Source: Gonapodya sp. JEL0774
Taxonomy: Eukaryota; Monoblepharomycota; Monoblepharidomycetes; Monoblepharidales; Gonapodyaceae
Reading direction: 5' to 3'
DNA length: 64,000 nucleotides
NCBI GenBank assembly: GCA_027604505.1
Contig: JADIIX010000059.1
Coordinates: 1-64,000, forward strand
Made by a program: the position numbers and the translations under genes. The notes below the pieces were generated by a model. That model had not been told where the DNA came from. It did no database searches and worked only from the letters and a program-made list of their open reading frames with translations. Every line of letters starts with the position of its first letter. The first letter of the stretch is position 1. Below are positions 48,131 through 59,120 of the stretch, piece after piece.

Positions 48131-48982
48131 CTAAACTTGTTTTTCTGGATTCTCAGTGACTCGCCGTGCGAAGGGAGCAAGAAGTATCTCATAACCTGCG
48201 CCATTGTACGGTTTATTTGCACCTTGCAGTTGTAAATGTATCCCCTGCTTTTGCCCCGTGTGAATTGGCTTCCCAACCGGAGGGACGTTCAAGGGAGGGG
48301 GAATGGAGTACACGGGTTCGCCGTTGCCTTGTTTTGAATCCGGAATGGGTAAGATCGAGATTGGTCCATGATCAGGTAGCTTTGGGCCAGGTACCGAGAG
48401 ACCAGGATCTATGGCATCTTCGGGCGGGCTTATTGGCAGAGGTTCATTGCCGATAGGTTCCGGAATGTGCACCCCAGCATCGTGAGGCTTCTTCCCATTT
48501 TCACCTGGCATTCCAATCTCCGGAATGTGCACTACTGGTCCATTGTTTGCGTCTGGGATTGGGCGAGGTATCCCCAAAGGTGGAGGGAACTCCCCGTTTG
48601 GCTGGTTCGGAACCGGAATTGGAAGGTCAGAGATTGGTGGGTGTTGCGGAGTACCGGGAACGGTTGGAGGCAAAATTGGGTCATCTGAGGGGACACCTCC
48701 GATTGGAAGAGGGCCAGGATTCCCTCCCTCGGGAATCTTTGGGGTGGTAGCACCCTCCACGACTTCCAGTGAGTGCATGGATGCTGTCGTAGAATACGCG
48801 ACAAGGGCAAGGGTTCCCACAAGCACGCCGAGAGAGACGGCAATGGACCAGAGAGTGAGGAAAGTAGATTTGGTTCTTATCTTCTTATCTATGACAGAGA
48901 CGGACGGGGTTCGAGAAAGGGACTCGGCTGTTCGACAAGTAGAGTCGCCTGAGTTGTTTGTGAACATCGTATTGGCAGCCAT
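48131..48982 (-). CDS. Proline-rich type II transmembrane protein, unknown function
   Basis: Intronless 283-residue protein. The first 40 residues are polar and Ser/Thr-rich and end in KKIRTKS. A single helix follows (LWSIAVSLGVLVGTLALVAY). The remaining roughly 200 residues should lie outside the cell or in the lumen. They are dominated by Pro, Gly, Ile and Asn in loose repeats such as PIPVPNQPNGEFPPPLGIPRPIP, VHIPEIGMPGENGKKPHDAG and VHIPEPIGNEPLPISP. The repeats suggest an extended polyproline-type stalk, perhaps wall-associated. There is no catalytic motif and no GPI signal, and the C-terminus is basic (FARRVTENPEKQV). ATG 48982 is the first in frame. The long uninterrupted frame with biased composition supports a real gene. 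Confidence 0.68.
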   Translation of the reverse strand: MAANTMFTNNSGDSTCRTAESLSRTPSVSVIDKKIRTKSTFLTLWSIAVSLGVLVGTLALVAYSTTASMHSLEVVEGATTPKIPEGGNPGPLPIGGVPSDDPILPPTVPGTPQHPPISDLPIPVPNQPNGEFPPPLGIPRPIPDANNGPVVHIPEIGMPGENGKKPHDAGVHIPEPIGNEPLPISPPEDAIDPGLSVPGPKLPDHGPISILPIPDSKQGNGEPVYSIPPPLNVPPVGKPIHTGQKQGIHLQLQGANKPYNGAGYEILLAPFARRVTENPEKQV

Positions 48983-49571
48983 GGCTTTGAGAATTGACGA
49001 AGATGTGTTGGAATGATGAGTGTTTGGGGGGCAGCTAGCTTGGCCTGCACTCTTCGCATTTCTCGTGCATTCTTCGCCTTTGATGTCTTCGCCGATTTTC
49101 GCCTGCTTTGGCGTCAGAGTTCAGTTACACAAAGACCAAAAAATCTCTTTCAGCTGCAAAGGCTTTTTGAATTGAGGCCACTTGGCCGTTTGCTCCTGTT
49201 GATTTTGCAAAGCCGCCTGATCAAAGTGGTGGACTCTCTGAGGGACGTTCACTTTGGTGCCTTTCAATGGATGACATGGGGTCTACTGGACGAGTGATTG
49301 GCAAGGAACATCCATTAACTGGATTTGGTGAGAGGGAGTGCTCTTTTCAACTTTGCCCGATCTCATTCGTGTCAACCGAAACCGACCTCCCGCCTTTCAA
49401 CCTCGGGTCTGTTTGTTTCCTATCTGGGCTGCTTGGTTGCATTAAGATCCTGGGATATCACATGGTCCTCTGCAACTGCCCCCATCTGGGGCCGCCCTTC
49501 GAGAACGTGGGAAGACAGGGGAATCATCTCATCGGGGCAATGCTTTGGATGCCCGAATCGGAAGTAATCTA
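48983..49571. other. Divergent promoter region, proline-rich and RasGEF genes
   Basis: About 590 bp lie between divergent starts. Plus-strand open frames at 49013-49297 and 49267-49572 contain no recognisable motif. A GTG/ATG-led upstream exon of the RasGEF gene cannot be excluded. Confidence 0.3.
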
Positions 49572-52500
49572 ATGCAACTGCCCGTGGACGCCACTGGTGT
49601 GCTTCCTGTTTCGCCTTCCCTTCCGTCACCGGTGGAATCTGTGTCCCCCAATATCTCAGACAATTCGAACACTAAAGAAAACACTGAGAAATTGCCTCAC
49701 CCGCGTGAGCCTGTGATTGTCCCGCGTCAACCCTCCATGCGCCGCCGATCCAACAGTGTCTCCAATGATACCGATCCGTTCCCCCAACCCGTGCCGCCGA
49801 AAGAATTAACAGTCTCTGTCACGCCCCATGCTCCACCTGCAGATGCACTGGGAGGAAGAAAGGTCTTCAATCGACGCGCGCTGTCGACTTCAAGGCCCTC
49901 TTCTCCTGTACCGGCGCAAGAACCAAATTCCTCTGCGCGACTCACTAACCAAACGCCTGTGCGCCTGCCCATAACCCCAGAGCAATCCCCGCTATCTGCC
50001 ACAGATATTATTGACGCATATGCTGATATGGTCTCCCCAGTCAAAGTCATTCAGTCGTCTGCAGAACCAGAAGCCACTAGTGTGAAACAACCCGCGCTCA
50101 AAGAAGAATCACTATCGATCGTGGTGGCAGCACCGGAAGAAAGCAGCCCTTCGATTGTCACCACGGAACCAGTGAGCGTGGGATCGTCAATTGTAGCGAC
50201 GCCCTCCATCCTTCCAACGGATCCAACAAACGAAAGTCAGCCTCCCAACATGCGCCCACTATCCAACGCTTCTCGCAATCCGCCATCGAGTGAAAGTCTT
50301 GTTCTTGTCGAGCAACTTCCGCCTCATCCAGTGGAAGCCATTCTAGGCACCACCTTGACCACCCCACGCGGTAGTCTCCAAGCCAGCGTTTCTCCAAAGC
50401 TTCAACGTCAAACCACTCGCCTGGGCAAGATGGCGACTATCGCCGGGACCATTCGAAGTAGGCTGGGTGGCTCGAGGGCAGCGCTTTCAACTATTCGCTT
50501 CGACAGTTCAAATGTATTCCCAGGATTCTCTCAACAGCCTCTAAAGGACTCGTCGCGAGGATCCTCCACGGGTACATTGAATGAACATGGTGCGGCTTCG
50601 GTGGCACCGGTCAGAGCAGGATCAACAGCCCAACTCGGTCCTGCAGCTTCAGCCGGGGCCAAACCGCAAATTGGCACAATCAAGCGTCCGCTTTCTATAA
50701 TGATGGCCATGAGTCAGAGCGTGGGAAACATGGTTGGTGGCAGTGGAATGCTCGAAAGCCGAGGGAGTTTGATGGATGATGGTAATGGAGACAGCGATGA
50801 TGACAAGGATGGTGAACAGAGTACGTTCTTTTAAATCTGTTGCAATTTGTGCGCTGTCTTTACTCTAAACCTTAACATTCGTCATTGTCTTAGAACAAAC
50901 TGCTGCGACTCGTGCAGAACTACACGCATGGCTAGTGGAACACCTCGGCAACAACTCTCTCCGACTGGACCTCGCCACCGTCACGGACTCAACTCTTCCG
51001 CGGAAGGTCACCCTCACCGCCTGCTTTGGCTCACACGAAGAAGATGTCTCGAGGCTCCTTCAAACGGCGCGTTGGAGAGTACAAGGATACATACCGGGAA
51101 CGTCCGTCCTTCCCAAAGTGCAGGTGATCTCGCCCGACGACGATGGTTTGGGCGAAGGTGCTGAGCCGCCCAGTGATGATGCCTTTGAGTGTATGGAATG
51201 GGTCGCACGATGCTACGAGAAGCGGAAACGTGAGGGAGCGTGGGATGTGAGGAAAGACGGGGACGGTACGCCGGCGGCACAGCCTAAAAAACGTGAGTTA
51301 ATATCGAATGCACCTCGGCGAGCAGCTAGATTGCTGAACGTTGAGCTGCTTACAAACAGTGCTTTCGAGCTCTAAACTTCGCTCAGCCAAGCGTGTGCTT
51401 GACATTTTCGAAGGTGAGGAGAGATGGGTCCACGTTCTCCTACTGCTTTGTTGCTTGAACTCTTCACAATTTCGCAATGGAACAGATGCACCTGGCATGA
51501 GGTTACCTGGTGTTGTGTACGATAGCTCGCCAGATGACCAAGGGCCTCCTTCCATTCCTCAATCGGCAACCATCCAAGGACTCGTGGACGCAGCCATATT
51601 TCCGACGAATCAAGGTAAGCTAGGTGCACTTACGCGTATCAATCTTCACAGTTGGACACGTAGCCCTCTGTTGTTTCTGTAGATGGTTCTTACACCGACA
51701 CTCTGGTGTCCATCTATTACCTCACGACTACTCCACTCAACTTCCTTCTCCATCTTATCTCCTGGTATGCTGTATTTCCACCCGCTGACCCTGCCAACGT
51801 TCCCTTTTACGACAGAATCCGACGACCCGTCCAAAACCGGGCCATTTCTGTGATCGTGCGATGGATCCAACTGCGATTCCTCGATTTTCATCTTGACAAG
51901 CAACTGCTTGATATTCTCGCCAAATGGACTGATTTGTTGGAGAAGGGAGAAGCGTATCCTTACCCCAACTGCTCTCCGATGCCCCCAATGTCGTGTATGG
52001 CTGATGGTCAACGAATCATTCAGTGCATTCGCGAGCAAAGAGTCAAATTTTTTGCATCGACGTACGTACCGGGTGTGGTCGGGCTCTCTGCGGTTGGCAA
52101 AACGCCCGTCGGTGTCACAGACTTGGAGCAAGTCGACGCATCAGTGGATGTGAAAGTTCACAAGAGCAATACCCTTATGAGAGCTTTTGGGTCACGCAAA
52201 CATTTGCAAGAGGGTGCATCCCGAACAGATCTCCGCCAAGGAGCAGAAGCAGCTGGAAAGAATCTCCCTTGGTCGGTCGCCATACCTGCCCAGCAATTCG
52301 CAGAAATGGTGACGATAGTGGAACACGGATTTTTTAGCGCTGTTCGGCCAGAAATTCTTGTCACATTGACGATCGGATTGGTGCGCACCAAGTTTGAGGG
52401 AGTAGGGCGGCCTTTATGCGAGTATCTGATGTGGCAACGACTGGTGAGAACCTGATTACTTGCGAGTTTGAACGAAGCATAGTCACCGCTTGTTACTTCA

Positions 52501-53527
52501 GCTCTCTGCATACACTTCGACATCTATTGTCCTCTCGGAAAATCTCAAACGTCGATCTCATGCTATCAAACGGTTCATCAAAATCGCATGGTTGTGCTTA
52601 TCGCACAACAACTTTGGATCTGCCTTTGCGATACTAGAGGGCCTCCGAAGATCTGCCATCATGAAACTGACTGAGGCATGGAAAATGATACCAACCGTGT
52701 GGATCGGTAGACTGAAGGAGATGGAAGCGATGGTCAACGCGGAAGGATGCTGGAAGGGATATTTTGAAAAGATGCATGAGGGGGTATATCCTGGAGTTCC
52801 TTGTCTCGGTGAGCGTTGCGAATCTGACTGGCTGTGCCAATGCGGACACGGTTTAACACTCACACGTTTGGCAGCGGCCCATGCCCAAAAGATTTGCCAG
52901 ATTCTTTCACAAACACCTACTTCTTCTTCAGACTCCGGTTCTCGTCTCGAGGAAAGTGTTCCTGAGAGTGAGACTTCCTCTCTAAATCGCCCTGCTTCGC
53001 ATCCACTTCCCGCTGGCTCGGATACCACGTTTAATATTCCCAACCTCAATGCTATTGTAGCTCTCCTCACTCACACTCAACTTCTGTCATTGCACAAGTA
53101 CGAACGGGCGGCCTCGAATACACAGCAAGATCCGATGGAACTTTTACGTCATATTCAGTCATCACGTTTATTAGAGGGACCCCCCTTGGAAGATGCAGCT
53201 TCTAAAGCTGCCGACGGGGATCTGCTACTGTCCCGCAAACAAGGAGCTGTCTCAAAGATTGCAAACAGAATTTCTAGAGCAGGAACAGTGGGAGGCACCG
53301 TTCGCAGTGGTGCTGCACTTGGGACCATCGGCCAGAACCCAACCATGGTATCCGTGAAAAGGTCTGCAAGTGCCGCTCGTATCAGTGTGATGGGGTTGAC
53401 TTGGGGAAGGAGTGGAACTGTCGGTCCATTGAGCAGAGCAGGCAGCACGGTGGCGCTTGATGGCGCGGAGGTTAAGGGCAAAGGGCGTCAAGCCAAATCA
53501 GAATATGTCTCGCAGAACGGAAGTTGA
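49572..53527 (+). CDS. RasGEF (CDC25-type) guanine nucleotide exchange factor
   Basis: Activator of a Ras-family GTPase. The N-terminal exon (ATG 49572: MQLPVDATG) encodes about 420 disordered Ser/Pro-rich residues, with QPSMRRRSNS as a possible kinase site. A folded region follows (TRAELHAWLVEHLG, RKVTLTACFGSHEEDVSRLL). The RasGEF N-terminal/REM motif is QSATIQGLVDAAIFP, then YTDTLVSIYYLTTTPLNFLL, and VQNRAISVIVRWIQLRFLDF, which lacks the usual acidic end. The catalytic CDC25 domain is spread over two exons: QFAEMVTIVEHGFFSAVRPE, LSENLKRRSHAIKRFIKIAW and FGSAFAILEGLRRSAIMKL, with EAWKMIP. The catalytic helical hairpin region is present. A Ser-rich tail ends SQNGS before TGA. About five introns. 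Confidence 0.87.
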
Positions 53528-53797
53528 CAGGGGACCTTGAAAGCAGCAGGATGGACACAAGTTTGATTTGAGACATTGCATATATTTACAAATTTTGCAT
53601 TCAGTATTGATAGTTTTATATACAGCAATACGACTCGTCCTCCTTCCTCCACGCTCGGTGCACTCATGTTACTATAATAACCCATGAATGACAGTGAATT
53701 GTTACATGCTCCGATGCATAACGCGTCGAGCTCAGTTGATGGATCACAGCATTGTCAGAGTGATAGCTTCTTTGTATATGGTAAGGCCTCCACGAAA
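53528..53797. other. Convergent intergenic spacer
   Basis: This spacer of about 270 AT-rich bp separates the RasGEF (+) and PP2C (-) genes. No coding sign. Confidence 0.35.
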
Positions 53798-55735
53798 CTA
53801 TCCCCACCTCCCTCCCTTATCCCGAGCGCGCATCCTCGACCAACCACCTCTGTCCTCTACTCTTTTCGTCTCTTTAGCTCGCACCTCCTTGGCCTCTGTA
53901 ACCCACTCACCCAACCTTGCCCGCACTTTCGGTACTGCAACCCACTCCAAATTTTCGGAGATGAAAGGAGATTCTGCTGAGCCCAAAGCTGATCCAAATG
54001 GGCGTTCGACCCCAAGGTCTTTGTGATCAACCAACAACCCGTTTCTGGCCCCTGTGGATCCGTCTCCACCATGCGCATCGAGAGGAGGGTGGATGGTGCC
54101 GTACAAATCCATCTTGGCGCCTTGAAGTCCCATCGTGCTCACCCCTGCTGCCTTCTCACGCCAGTCAGTGTTCGTAGGTATGCCCCAGACTGCGCCCTTG
54201 GCACTCGGCATATTCAATCCAATGACGACAGCAGTTGCGTCGTCGCGAACCGAGCGCGGTATAGGGTGGATCGCAGCAGCACAGCGAGCAGCGTGGGTCT
54301 CGCCAAGGGAGGCACCAATGAGGAGGGTCGCGGGGTTCACAGAGGAGGCAGGATTTGAGATGACAGAGGAGACGAGTGAGACGGCATTGGATGTGGAAAC
54401 GGTGTCCCATATGCCGTCTGTGGCGATAACAAGAAAATGTGGCACATAGTTGTCACTGTTGCCAGTGTTCGGGCCACAATCTTGTTTGTGAGCTCCTACA
54501 TCGTCGTCTGGCACATCTGGTCCATAGTAAACAACTTCGGGGTCCGCAACGACATATGGAGGCTTCGCTTCCGAAATTCCCTCGGCGAGGTCGGGTGTCA
54601 ATGAGGAAGATAGCCATTGACCTGCTTCACCAACCCACTTCAATTCGGCGTCACCAAACGCGCGTGAAGGAACGAGCACGCCTGCAACACGACCGCCGCG
54701 AGTAAGTGAGGGCCAAAGGGAGGTTGGATGACGAGAGAGCAGATTAGACAGCTCCCGCGGGTCGACGAGAGTGTGCGGGGAGGAAAGTGGGAGGGGGAGA
54801 AACGTGGGTAATTGTCCGGAAGGTGGACTTGCGTTGGCAGCTGATGAGGTATGGTCTGCGCGCGGTCGACGGCGGCCACGACGCGGTGGTGGTGATGCAT
54901 TTTGGTGGAACTCTTTGGCTATGTTCTTCAACTGACCTAGGGAAGCCGGGGCATGCAGACTGACGGAATTCATGACGCTCTCGCTCTCACTGCCACTTTG
55001 ACGTGCCAAGTGTTCTTCGTCGTTTTCGGTCCAAACACCCATCACGGCTCCACAGTCTCCAACATTCGCGATCCAAACTTGTTCCCCACGTATAACTGCT
55101 ACAACCGCGCAAGATCCCTGCCTGACGACATCAGGGTGATGCAGTTCAGGTAGAGCGCCCGAGATGAGATCGGTGTCAAGCTCAAGAAACGCTCGACGAA
55201 TTGATTCAGCTGTGTCCGAAACAGGTAATGTATTCCGCTCAGGGTTCCAAAGCCCATAAATCAATGGTCGAATGGCACGAGCCACATACCGCGGCAAATG
55301 GTTGGCCACAAGCTTAGAGAGAAGGGGCCCACCATGACCGTCTGCAACTGTGATCACAATTAACGGCGGACCGGAGGGATGAGATTCTCCGCCGTCTCGC
55401 GATAGCGAGTGTTGAAAAGCGAAGTACGAAAAAGCATCTTCGTTGACAGCATTCGCCTTGAGCGAATTCGAAGCGAGAACCGAGATCGGGAAAGGGAGTG
55501 GTGTCGTTGTAGTCGATATGTCTCGTGAATGTTGCGGTAGTATTCGTGTCAACTGTCCCCACATCTGCTGACGCTCCGCAATAAACGCATCCAGCTGCTC
55601 ATGGGACCAAAGTTGCGGCTCCGGCTGTGACCGCGTCGAGAATAAGTTCCCCTTCTCGCATCTCGCGAGTCTGGATGGACCTGCAATTCTCCCGATTGCG
55701 ATGCGCCCCGCAAGGGAAGCAAGAAAAGGGCGCAT
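53798..55735 (-). CDS. PP2C-type protein phosphatase, mitochondrial (pyruvate dehydrogenase phosphatase-like)
   Basis: Single-exon gene for 645 residues. The N-terminus (MRPFLASLAGRIAIGRIAGP, rich in Arg and without acids) is a strong mitochondrial presequence. PP2C motifs appear in order: ADGHGGPLLSKLVANHLPRY (metal-binding Asp and Gly), RQGSCAVVAVIRGEQVWIAN followed by VGDCGAVMG, LVPSRAFGDAELKW, VIATDGIWDTVSTS (metal Asp) and RDDATAVVIGLN near the end. Metal residues look intact. This arrangement and targeting match mitochondrial pyruvate dehydrogenase phosphatase. A Pro/Arg/Ser-rich insert (about 90 residues, around PPPRRGRRRPRA) sits between the GDCG strand and the SRAFGD motif. The final 100 residues are less conserved and end GGRWG. 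Substrate assignment is inference. Confidence 0.86.
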   Translation of the reverse strand: MRPFLASLAGRIAIGRIAGPSRLARCEKGNLFSTRSQPEPQLWSHEQLDAFIAERQQMWGQLTRILPQHSRDISTTTTPLPFPISVLASNSLKANAVNEDAFSYFAFQHSLSRDGGESHPSGPPLIVITVADGHGGPLLSKLVANHLPRYVARAIRPLIYGLWNPERNTLPVSDTAESIRRAFLELDTDLISGALPELHHPDVVRQGSCAVVAVIRGEQVWIANVGDCGAVMGVWTENDEEHLARQSGSESESVMNSVSLHAPASLGQLKNIAKEFHQNASPPPRRGRRRPRADHTSSAANASPPSGQLPTFLPLPLSSPHTLVDPRELSNLLSRHPTSLWPSLTRGGRVAGVLVPSRAFGDAELKWVGEAGQWLSSSLTPDLAEGISEAKPPYVVADPEVVYYGPDVPDDDVGAHKQDCGPNTGNSDNYVPHFLVIATDGIWDTVSTSNAVSLVSSVISNPASSVNPATLLIGASLGETHAARCAAAIHPIPRSVRDDATAVVIGLNMPSAKGAVWGIPTNTDWREKAAGVSTMGLQGAKMDLYGTIHPPLDAHGGDGSTGARNGLLVDHKDLGVERPFGSALGSAESPFISENLEWVAVPKVRARLGEWVTEAKEVRAKETKRVEDRGGWSRMRARDKGGRWG

Positions 55736-56312
55736 GGAAGTGCGTTCTTACCGACTGCTTTTTTAGGGGGGTGTAGGATGTTACCAGTGAAACGAAACTC
55801 TTCAGTTCTTACATGGATGATGACGCATTGTGGCTCCGGTTTGGAAGGGAGCACGTCACACTCCAATAGCCGCGACAAATACAGTTGATTGAAGTACATA
55901 TTACACGCTCATGCCAAAATTGTCCAGGTTATTGTCGAATGTGGTACTACGCAGAACATTACATACTCTGCGGAACCTGCAGCCAGCTTCAGAAATCGAT
56001 GTGGGAATATAGGGAGGTTGTGGAGATTTGCGTGGCCATCGAAAACAGCTTTTTTGTGTACTTTGAGTGCACGGTGCGTAAAGAAATCACAATGGACAGT
56101 TAAAAATTCACGAGAACCCCGCTGAGGTCGGAGCGGAGGGGTTCACGGGCTCACTCGCCTTTGCTGTGCCACACAACTATAGTTGCATCAGCTGGTTGCG
56201 AAGATGTTGCATAAAATAAAGCTTTTCCGTCGCTTCTGCTTTTAAAAAACATTCATCAACTCACAAGTTCCTGCTCGCTGCTCCAAAACTGAGCTGCGCA
56301 ATCCTGCCAACG
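55736..56312. other. Divergent promoter region, PP2C and RING genes
   Basis: About 575 bp lie between divergent starts. A hairpin-capable pair, GAACCCC (56115-56121) and GGGGTTC (56138-56144), lies in the middle; it may be a promoter or RNA hairpin. No coding exon was recognised in the short frames at 55885-56125. Confidence 0.35.
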
Positions 56313-57624
56313 ATGCCATTGCAACATTCAACTCCCAACAATCGCATACGCCGCCTCCTTCCGAGTCTGCTGGACGACTCAGGGGACCGACGTGATAGTC
56401 CCACTATCACAACAGCTTTCTATACTACGCAATCTTCAACTCTCGCCGTGCCCGTCGCGGAATCCAAACCGTCTGGCCTGTCGCCAGCTGAATCTGCCGG
56501 AGTCGCGGTCGTGACGCTTGTATTCTTCGCCGTACTTTATTTAACATACCGATATTGCATAAAAACACGGTGAGTGGATCTTTTCTTCTCTTTGTACTCA
56601 ATTTCTGATTGAATCCGCATTTGTAAACTGCTGTAGATTCGGCCGAGCGTGGCCCGAAAACCAGGAGAATACCGCAACAAAGGGCCTAGATGAAAAGGTA
56701 CGATGAACTGTTAATTTTGCAACGTTGCATCGGTTGTGGGGAAATTCCTTGTTCTCACTCTGTCATTATTGTCAGATTGTCACCGCGCTTCCACTGTGGC
56801 CATTCCACGCAAAACCCAATCCCGACAAACCTCGATCTGCACCTTCCTACTCCCTTGAAACTACTCCACCGATTTCTGTGCACGTATCTCTCTCTCCGGA
56901 TGAGAATGCCTGCGGAAGGATCTCTCAGCTATCCAGCTACACCGAGCAGCCTCCATCTCGATCACAATCACCAGCAGAAGAGCCAAGATGTTCAGAGTCT
57001 ACTGCTAGATTAAGTGAGCGCGGAAACCCATCGAAAGATGTTCCAAGTTCTGAGTATGATGGGAGAAAGCCAACAATCTCGGCCGCTTTGAGAGCATTCT
57101 CAATGGGACTGTGGCCGCGATCTGGAAAGTTTTGGAAGAACAGAGATGCAAGAGCGGGTCCTTCAGTTTCTGTTGATGTTGTGGACGAGGAAGAGTGTGC
57201 TGTTTGCTTGATCGCATTTGTGGAGAAAGAAAAATTGAGGGTTCTGCCGTGCAAACATTATTTCCATCCCAAAGTGAGTTCTTCAGATTGTGTCATCCTC
57301 ACTCGTGATCGTTTGGGCTAACTGTACCATTCTGTTTCTTTCTCACAGTGTGTTGACCGTTGGCTTCTCGAAGAGTCCCCACTCTGCCCCTTGTGCAAAC
57401 GTGATGTCGGCGCTCTTCCTCCATCTGCCAACGCTCAAGATGAACAAGCGGAAGGGGCACCGGTCCGGGAGGCCGACCTCAGCCGTTCAGATCCAGAGAT
57501 CGCTATTGGACTCCTGGCACGTGTAAGGAGGTGGATAGGACTTACTCGGATGACGGAAGAGATGGAAGAGAGGGCAGAAAGAGGAGAAGTTGTCACTCAC
57601 GTTGCGATGCAGACCAGTCGTTGA
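56313..57624 (+). CDS. Transmembrane RING-H2 ubiquitin ligase-like protein
   Basis: Membrane-anchored E3 ligase of the ATL/RNF type. ATG 56313 starts a Ser/Thr-rich lumenal or outer part, then one helix (AGVAVVTLVFFAVLYLTYRY) with a CIKTR stop-transfer. A GTGAGT donor leads to the cytosolic linker (RFGRAWPENQE, Ser/Pro-rich segments, SRSQSPAEEPR). The RING-H2 is split by an intron: CAVCLIAFVEKEKLRVLPCK with HYFHPK, then CVDRWLLEESPLCPLCKRDV, giving C-x2-C, C-H-x2-H, C and C-x2-C ligands. The last part is a helix-rich tail ending RGEVVTHVAMQTSR before TGA. The topology and single RING-H2 argue for protein-quality-control or trafficking ubiquitination. Substrates are unknown. Confidence 0.88.
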
Positions 57625-57781
57625 TACACTTCAGAGATCGTCGTGTGACTGGCCGCTTTCCGCATAACTCTGAACATAGCATATGTATATACATCATTTA
57701 TTATCTCGAAAAACATCTCTTTCATATTTGAAAAAGCTGATCACAATTCTTGCGAAAATTGTTCAAACAATCTCATCATGA

Positions 57782-58781
57782 TCACAACTTCCCCCTCCAT
57801 CTGGACGCAGGCTTGTACCCCAGGACCCGCTTTGCTTTCTCAATCGACAACAGAGAGTCATGCTCCCCCGTACCGGCCTTCATCTTGGTTCCTGGAGCGA
57901 ATTGTGCCAGAAGCTGCGAGTTCGGAGTTCTCGTGACCGAATCTGGATTGGCGATCGTGAAAACATCTGCCCCTTTCAGGGGACTGAGGAGCGCAAGAAG
58001 AACAGCCTCAGCGGCATCACGCGCGTCAATGTAACTGGCAGTATGTGGGTCAATAAATGGAACACCGGAGAAATGTATGCGCATCCAACTCACGCCCACA
58101 AGTTCCAGCTCCGGCTACCGGGATTTGATTGCCAGCTTTCGAACTGCTCATAATCCTCCACTGCCATGACATTGGAGAATCGAAGTCCAAATACCTTGAG
58201 CTCCGGGTCCCATCTAGCATATTGCTCAGCCATTTTCTCGCCCAAGTACTTTGACATGGAGTACGAAGATTGGGGTAGGGAAACAGACTCATCAACTGGT
58301 ACGAGTGATTGAAGAGTGGATGGGTGCGCCATGGGGATGCCGAGGACCGTCTCAGAGCTTGCCCACACGATGTTTTTGATGCGCAGGAAGCGACAGGCTT
58401 CGAAAACATTGTGCGTGGAGACCATGTTCATTTGAAACACTACCGCATTCGTGGTGATGCCCGGCGCAGGAATAGCCGCTGGATGCAATGTGTGTTGGAT
58501 GCCCGGGAACGGGAACTGGACGAGTTCCGTCATCAAGGCTCACCTAAATGAACGACAGCATCTACAGGCTGTGACACGGCTCCATCGACCCAGGCTAAGC
58601 CAGCAACAGTTTGACCGAAATCCGTGACGTCGGTTTTCACAAATCGCACGTTGGGATGAACTGGCGGCGCTCCCGTGGGGCGGTAAAGATCCAGATTGAT
58701 GACTTTATGCCCCTTCAATGCCAGAGAGTTCACGACCACTCTCCCAAGTTTACCGGATCCGCCAGTTACCGCGATGCGCAT
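57782..58781 (-). CDS. NAD(P)-dependent epimerase/dehydratase (extended SDR)
   Basis: Rossmann-fold sugar-nucleotide-type epimerase family protein of about 300 residues. ATG 58781 gives MRIAVTGGSGKLGRVVVNSL, the TGGxGxLG cofactor loop, then VINLDLYRPTG and VRFVKTDVTDF. DAVVHLGEP is followed after an intron by NMVSTHNVFEACRFLRIKNI, then VWASSETVLGIP, SLPQSSYSMSKYLGEKMAEQ (the YxxxK catalytic pair as YSMSK) and LRFSNVMAVEDY. The final exon reads YIDARDAAEAVLLALL and the C-terminal SLLSIEKAKRVLGYKPAS, the usual end of the family. All catalytic positions look intact. The substrate is not readable. Two introns are inferred, with fair confidence in joins. Confidence 0.87.
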
Positions 58782-59120
58782 GTCGTTGCGACAGAGTAAG
58801 TGTGAAACTGTCCGGCTCGGATCCATGAGCGATGAGCCGCCCAAAAAAAAAATTGTACGCCTGAAGTTATCTATTATTATTTCGGTATTTATCGGATAAT
58901 GTTTTGATGTTTTTGTGGGACTAAAAAGTTCCACGTCTTCCCCCATTCCCTGTTCAGTTGGCTCTTTCTCAGTCTGGAACATTTTCCACCTTCATTTAAG
59001 GTGTGAATAAATCAGTCATTCCGTCTATTATTGTATCCGACACTTGCAGTCCTATGTAGTGGTATATCAATCTCTAAAAGCTTTTTCATAGAGGAACGAA
59101 AAACACAGCATCATGATCCA
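58782..59120. other. Intergenic region upstream of epimerase gene
   Basis: About 340 bp between tandem minus-strand genes: promoter of the epimerase and 3' end of the transporter. An A-rich tract (aaaaaaaaattg, near 58842) is present. No coding sign. Confidence 0.35.

Noticed and set aside
56115-56144. Hairpin GAACCCC/GGGGTTC upstream of the RING gene
   Set aside because: Too short and isolated to call an RNA gene or terminator in a eukaryote; mentioned only under the intergenic region.
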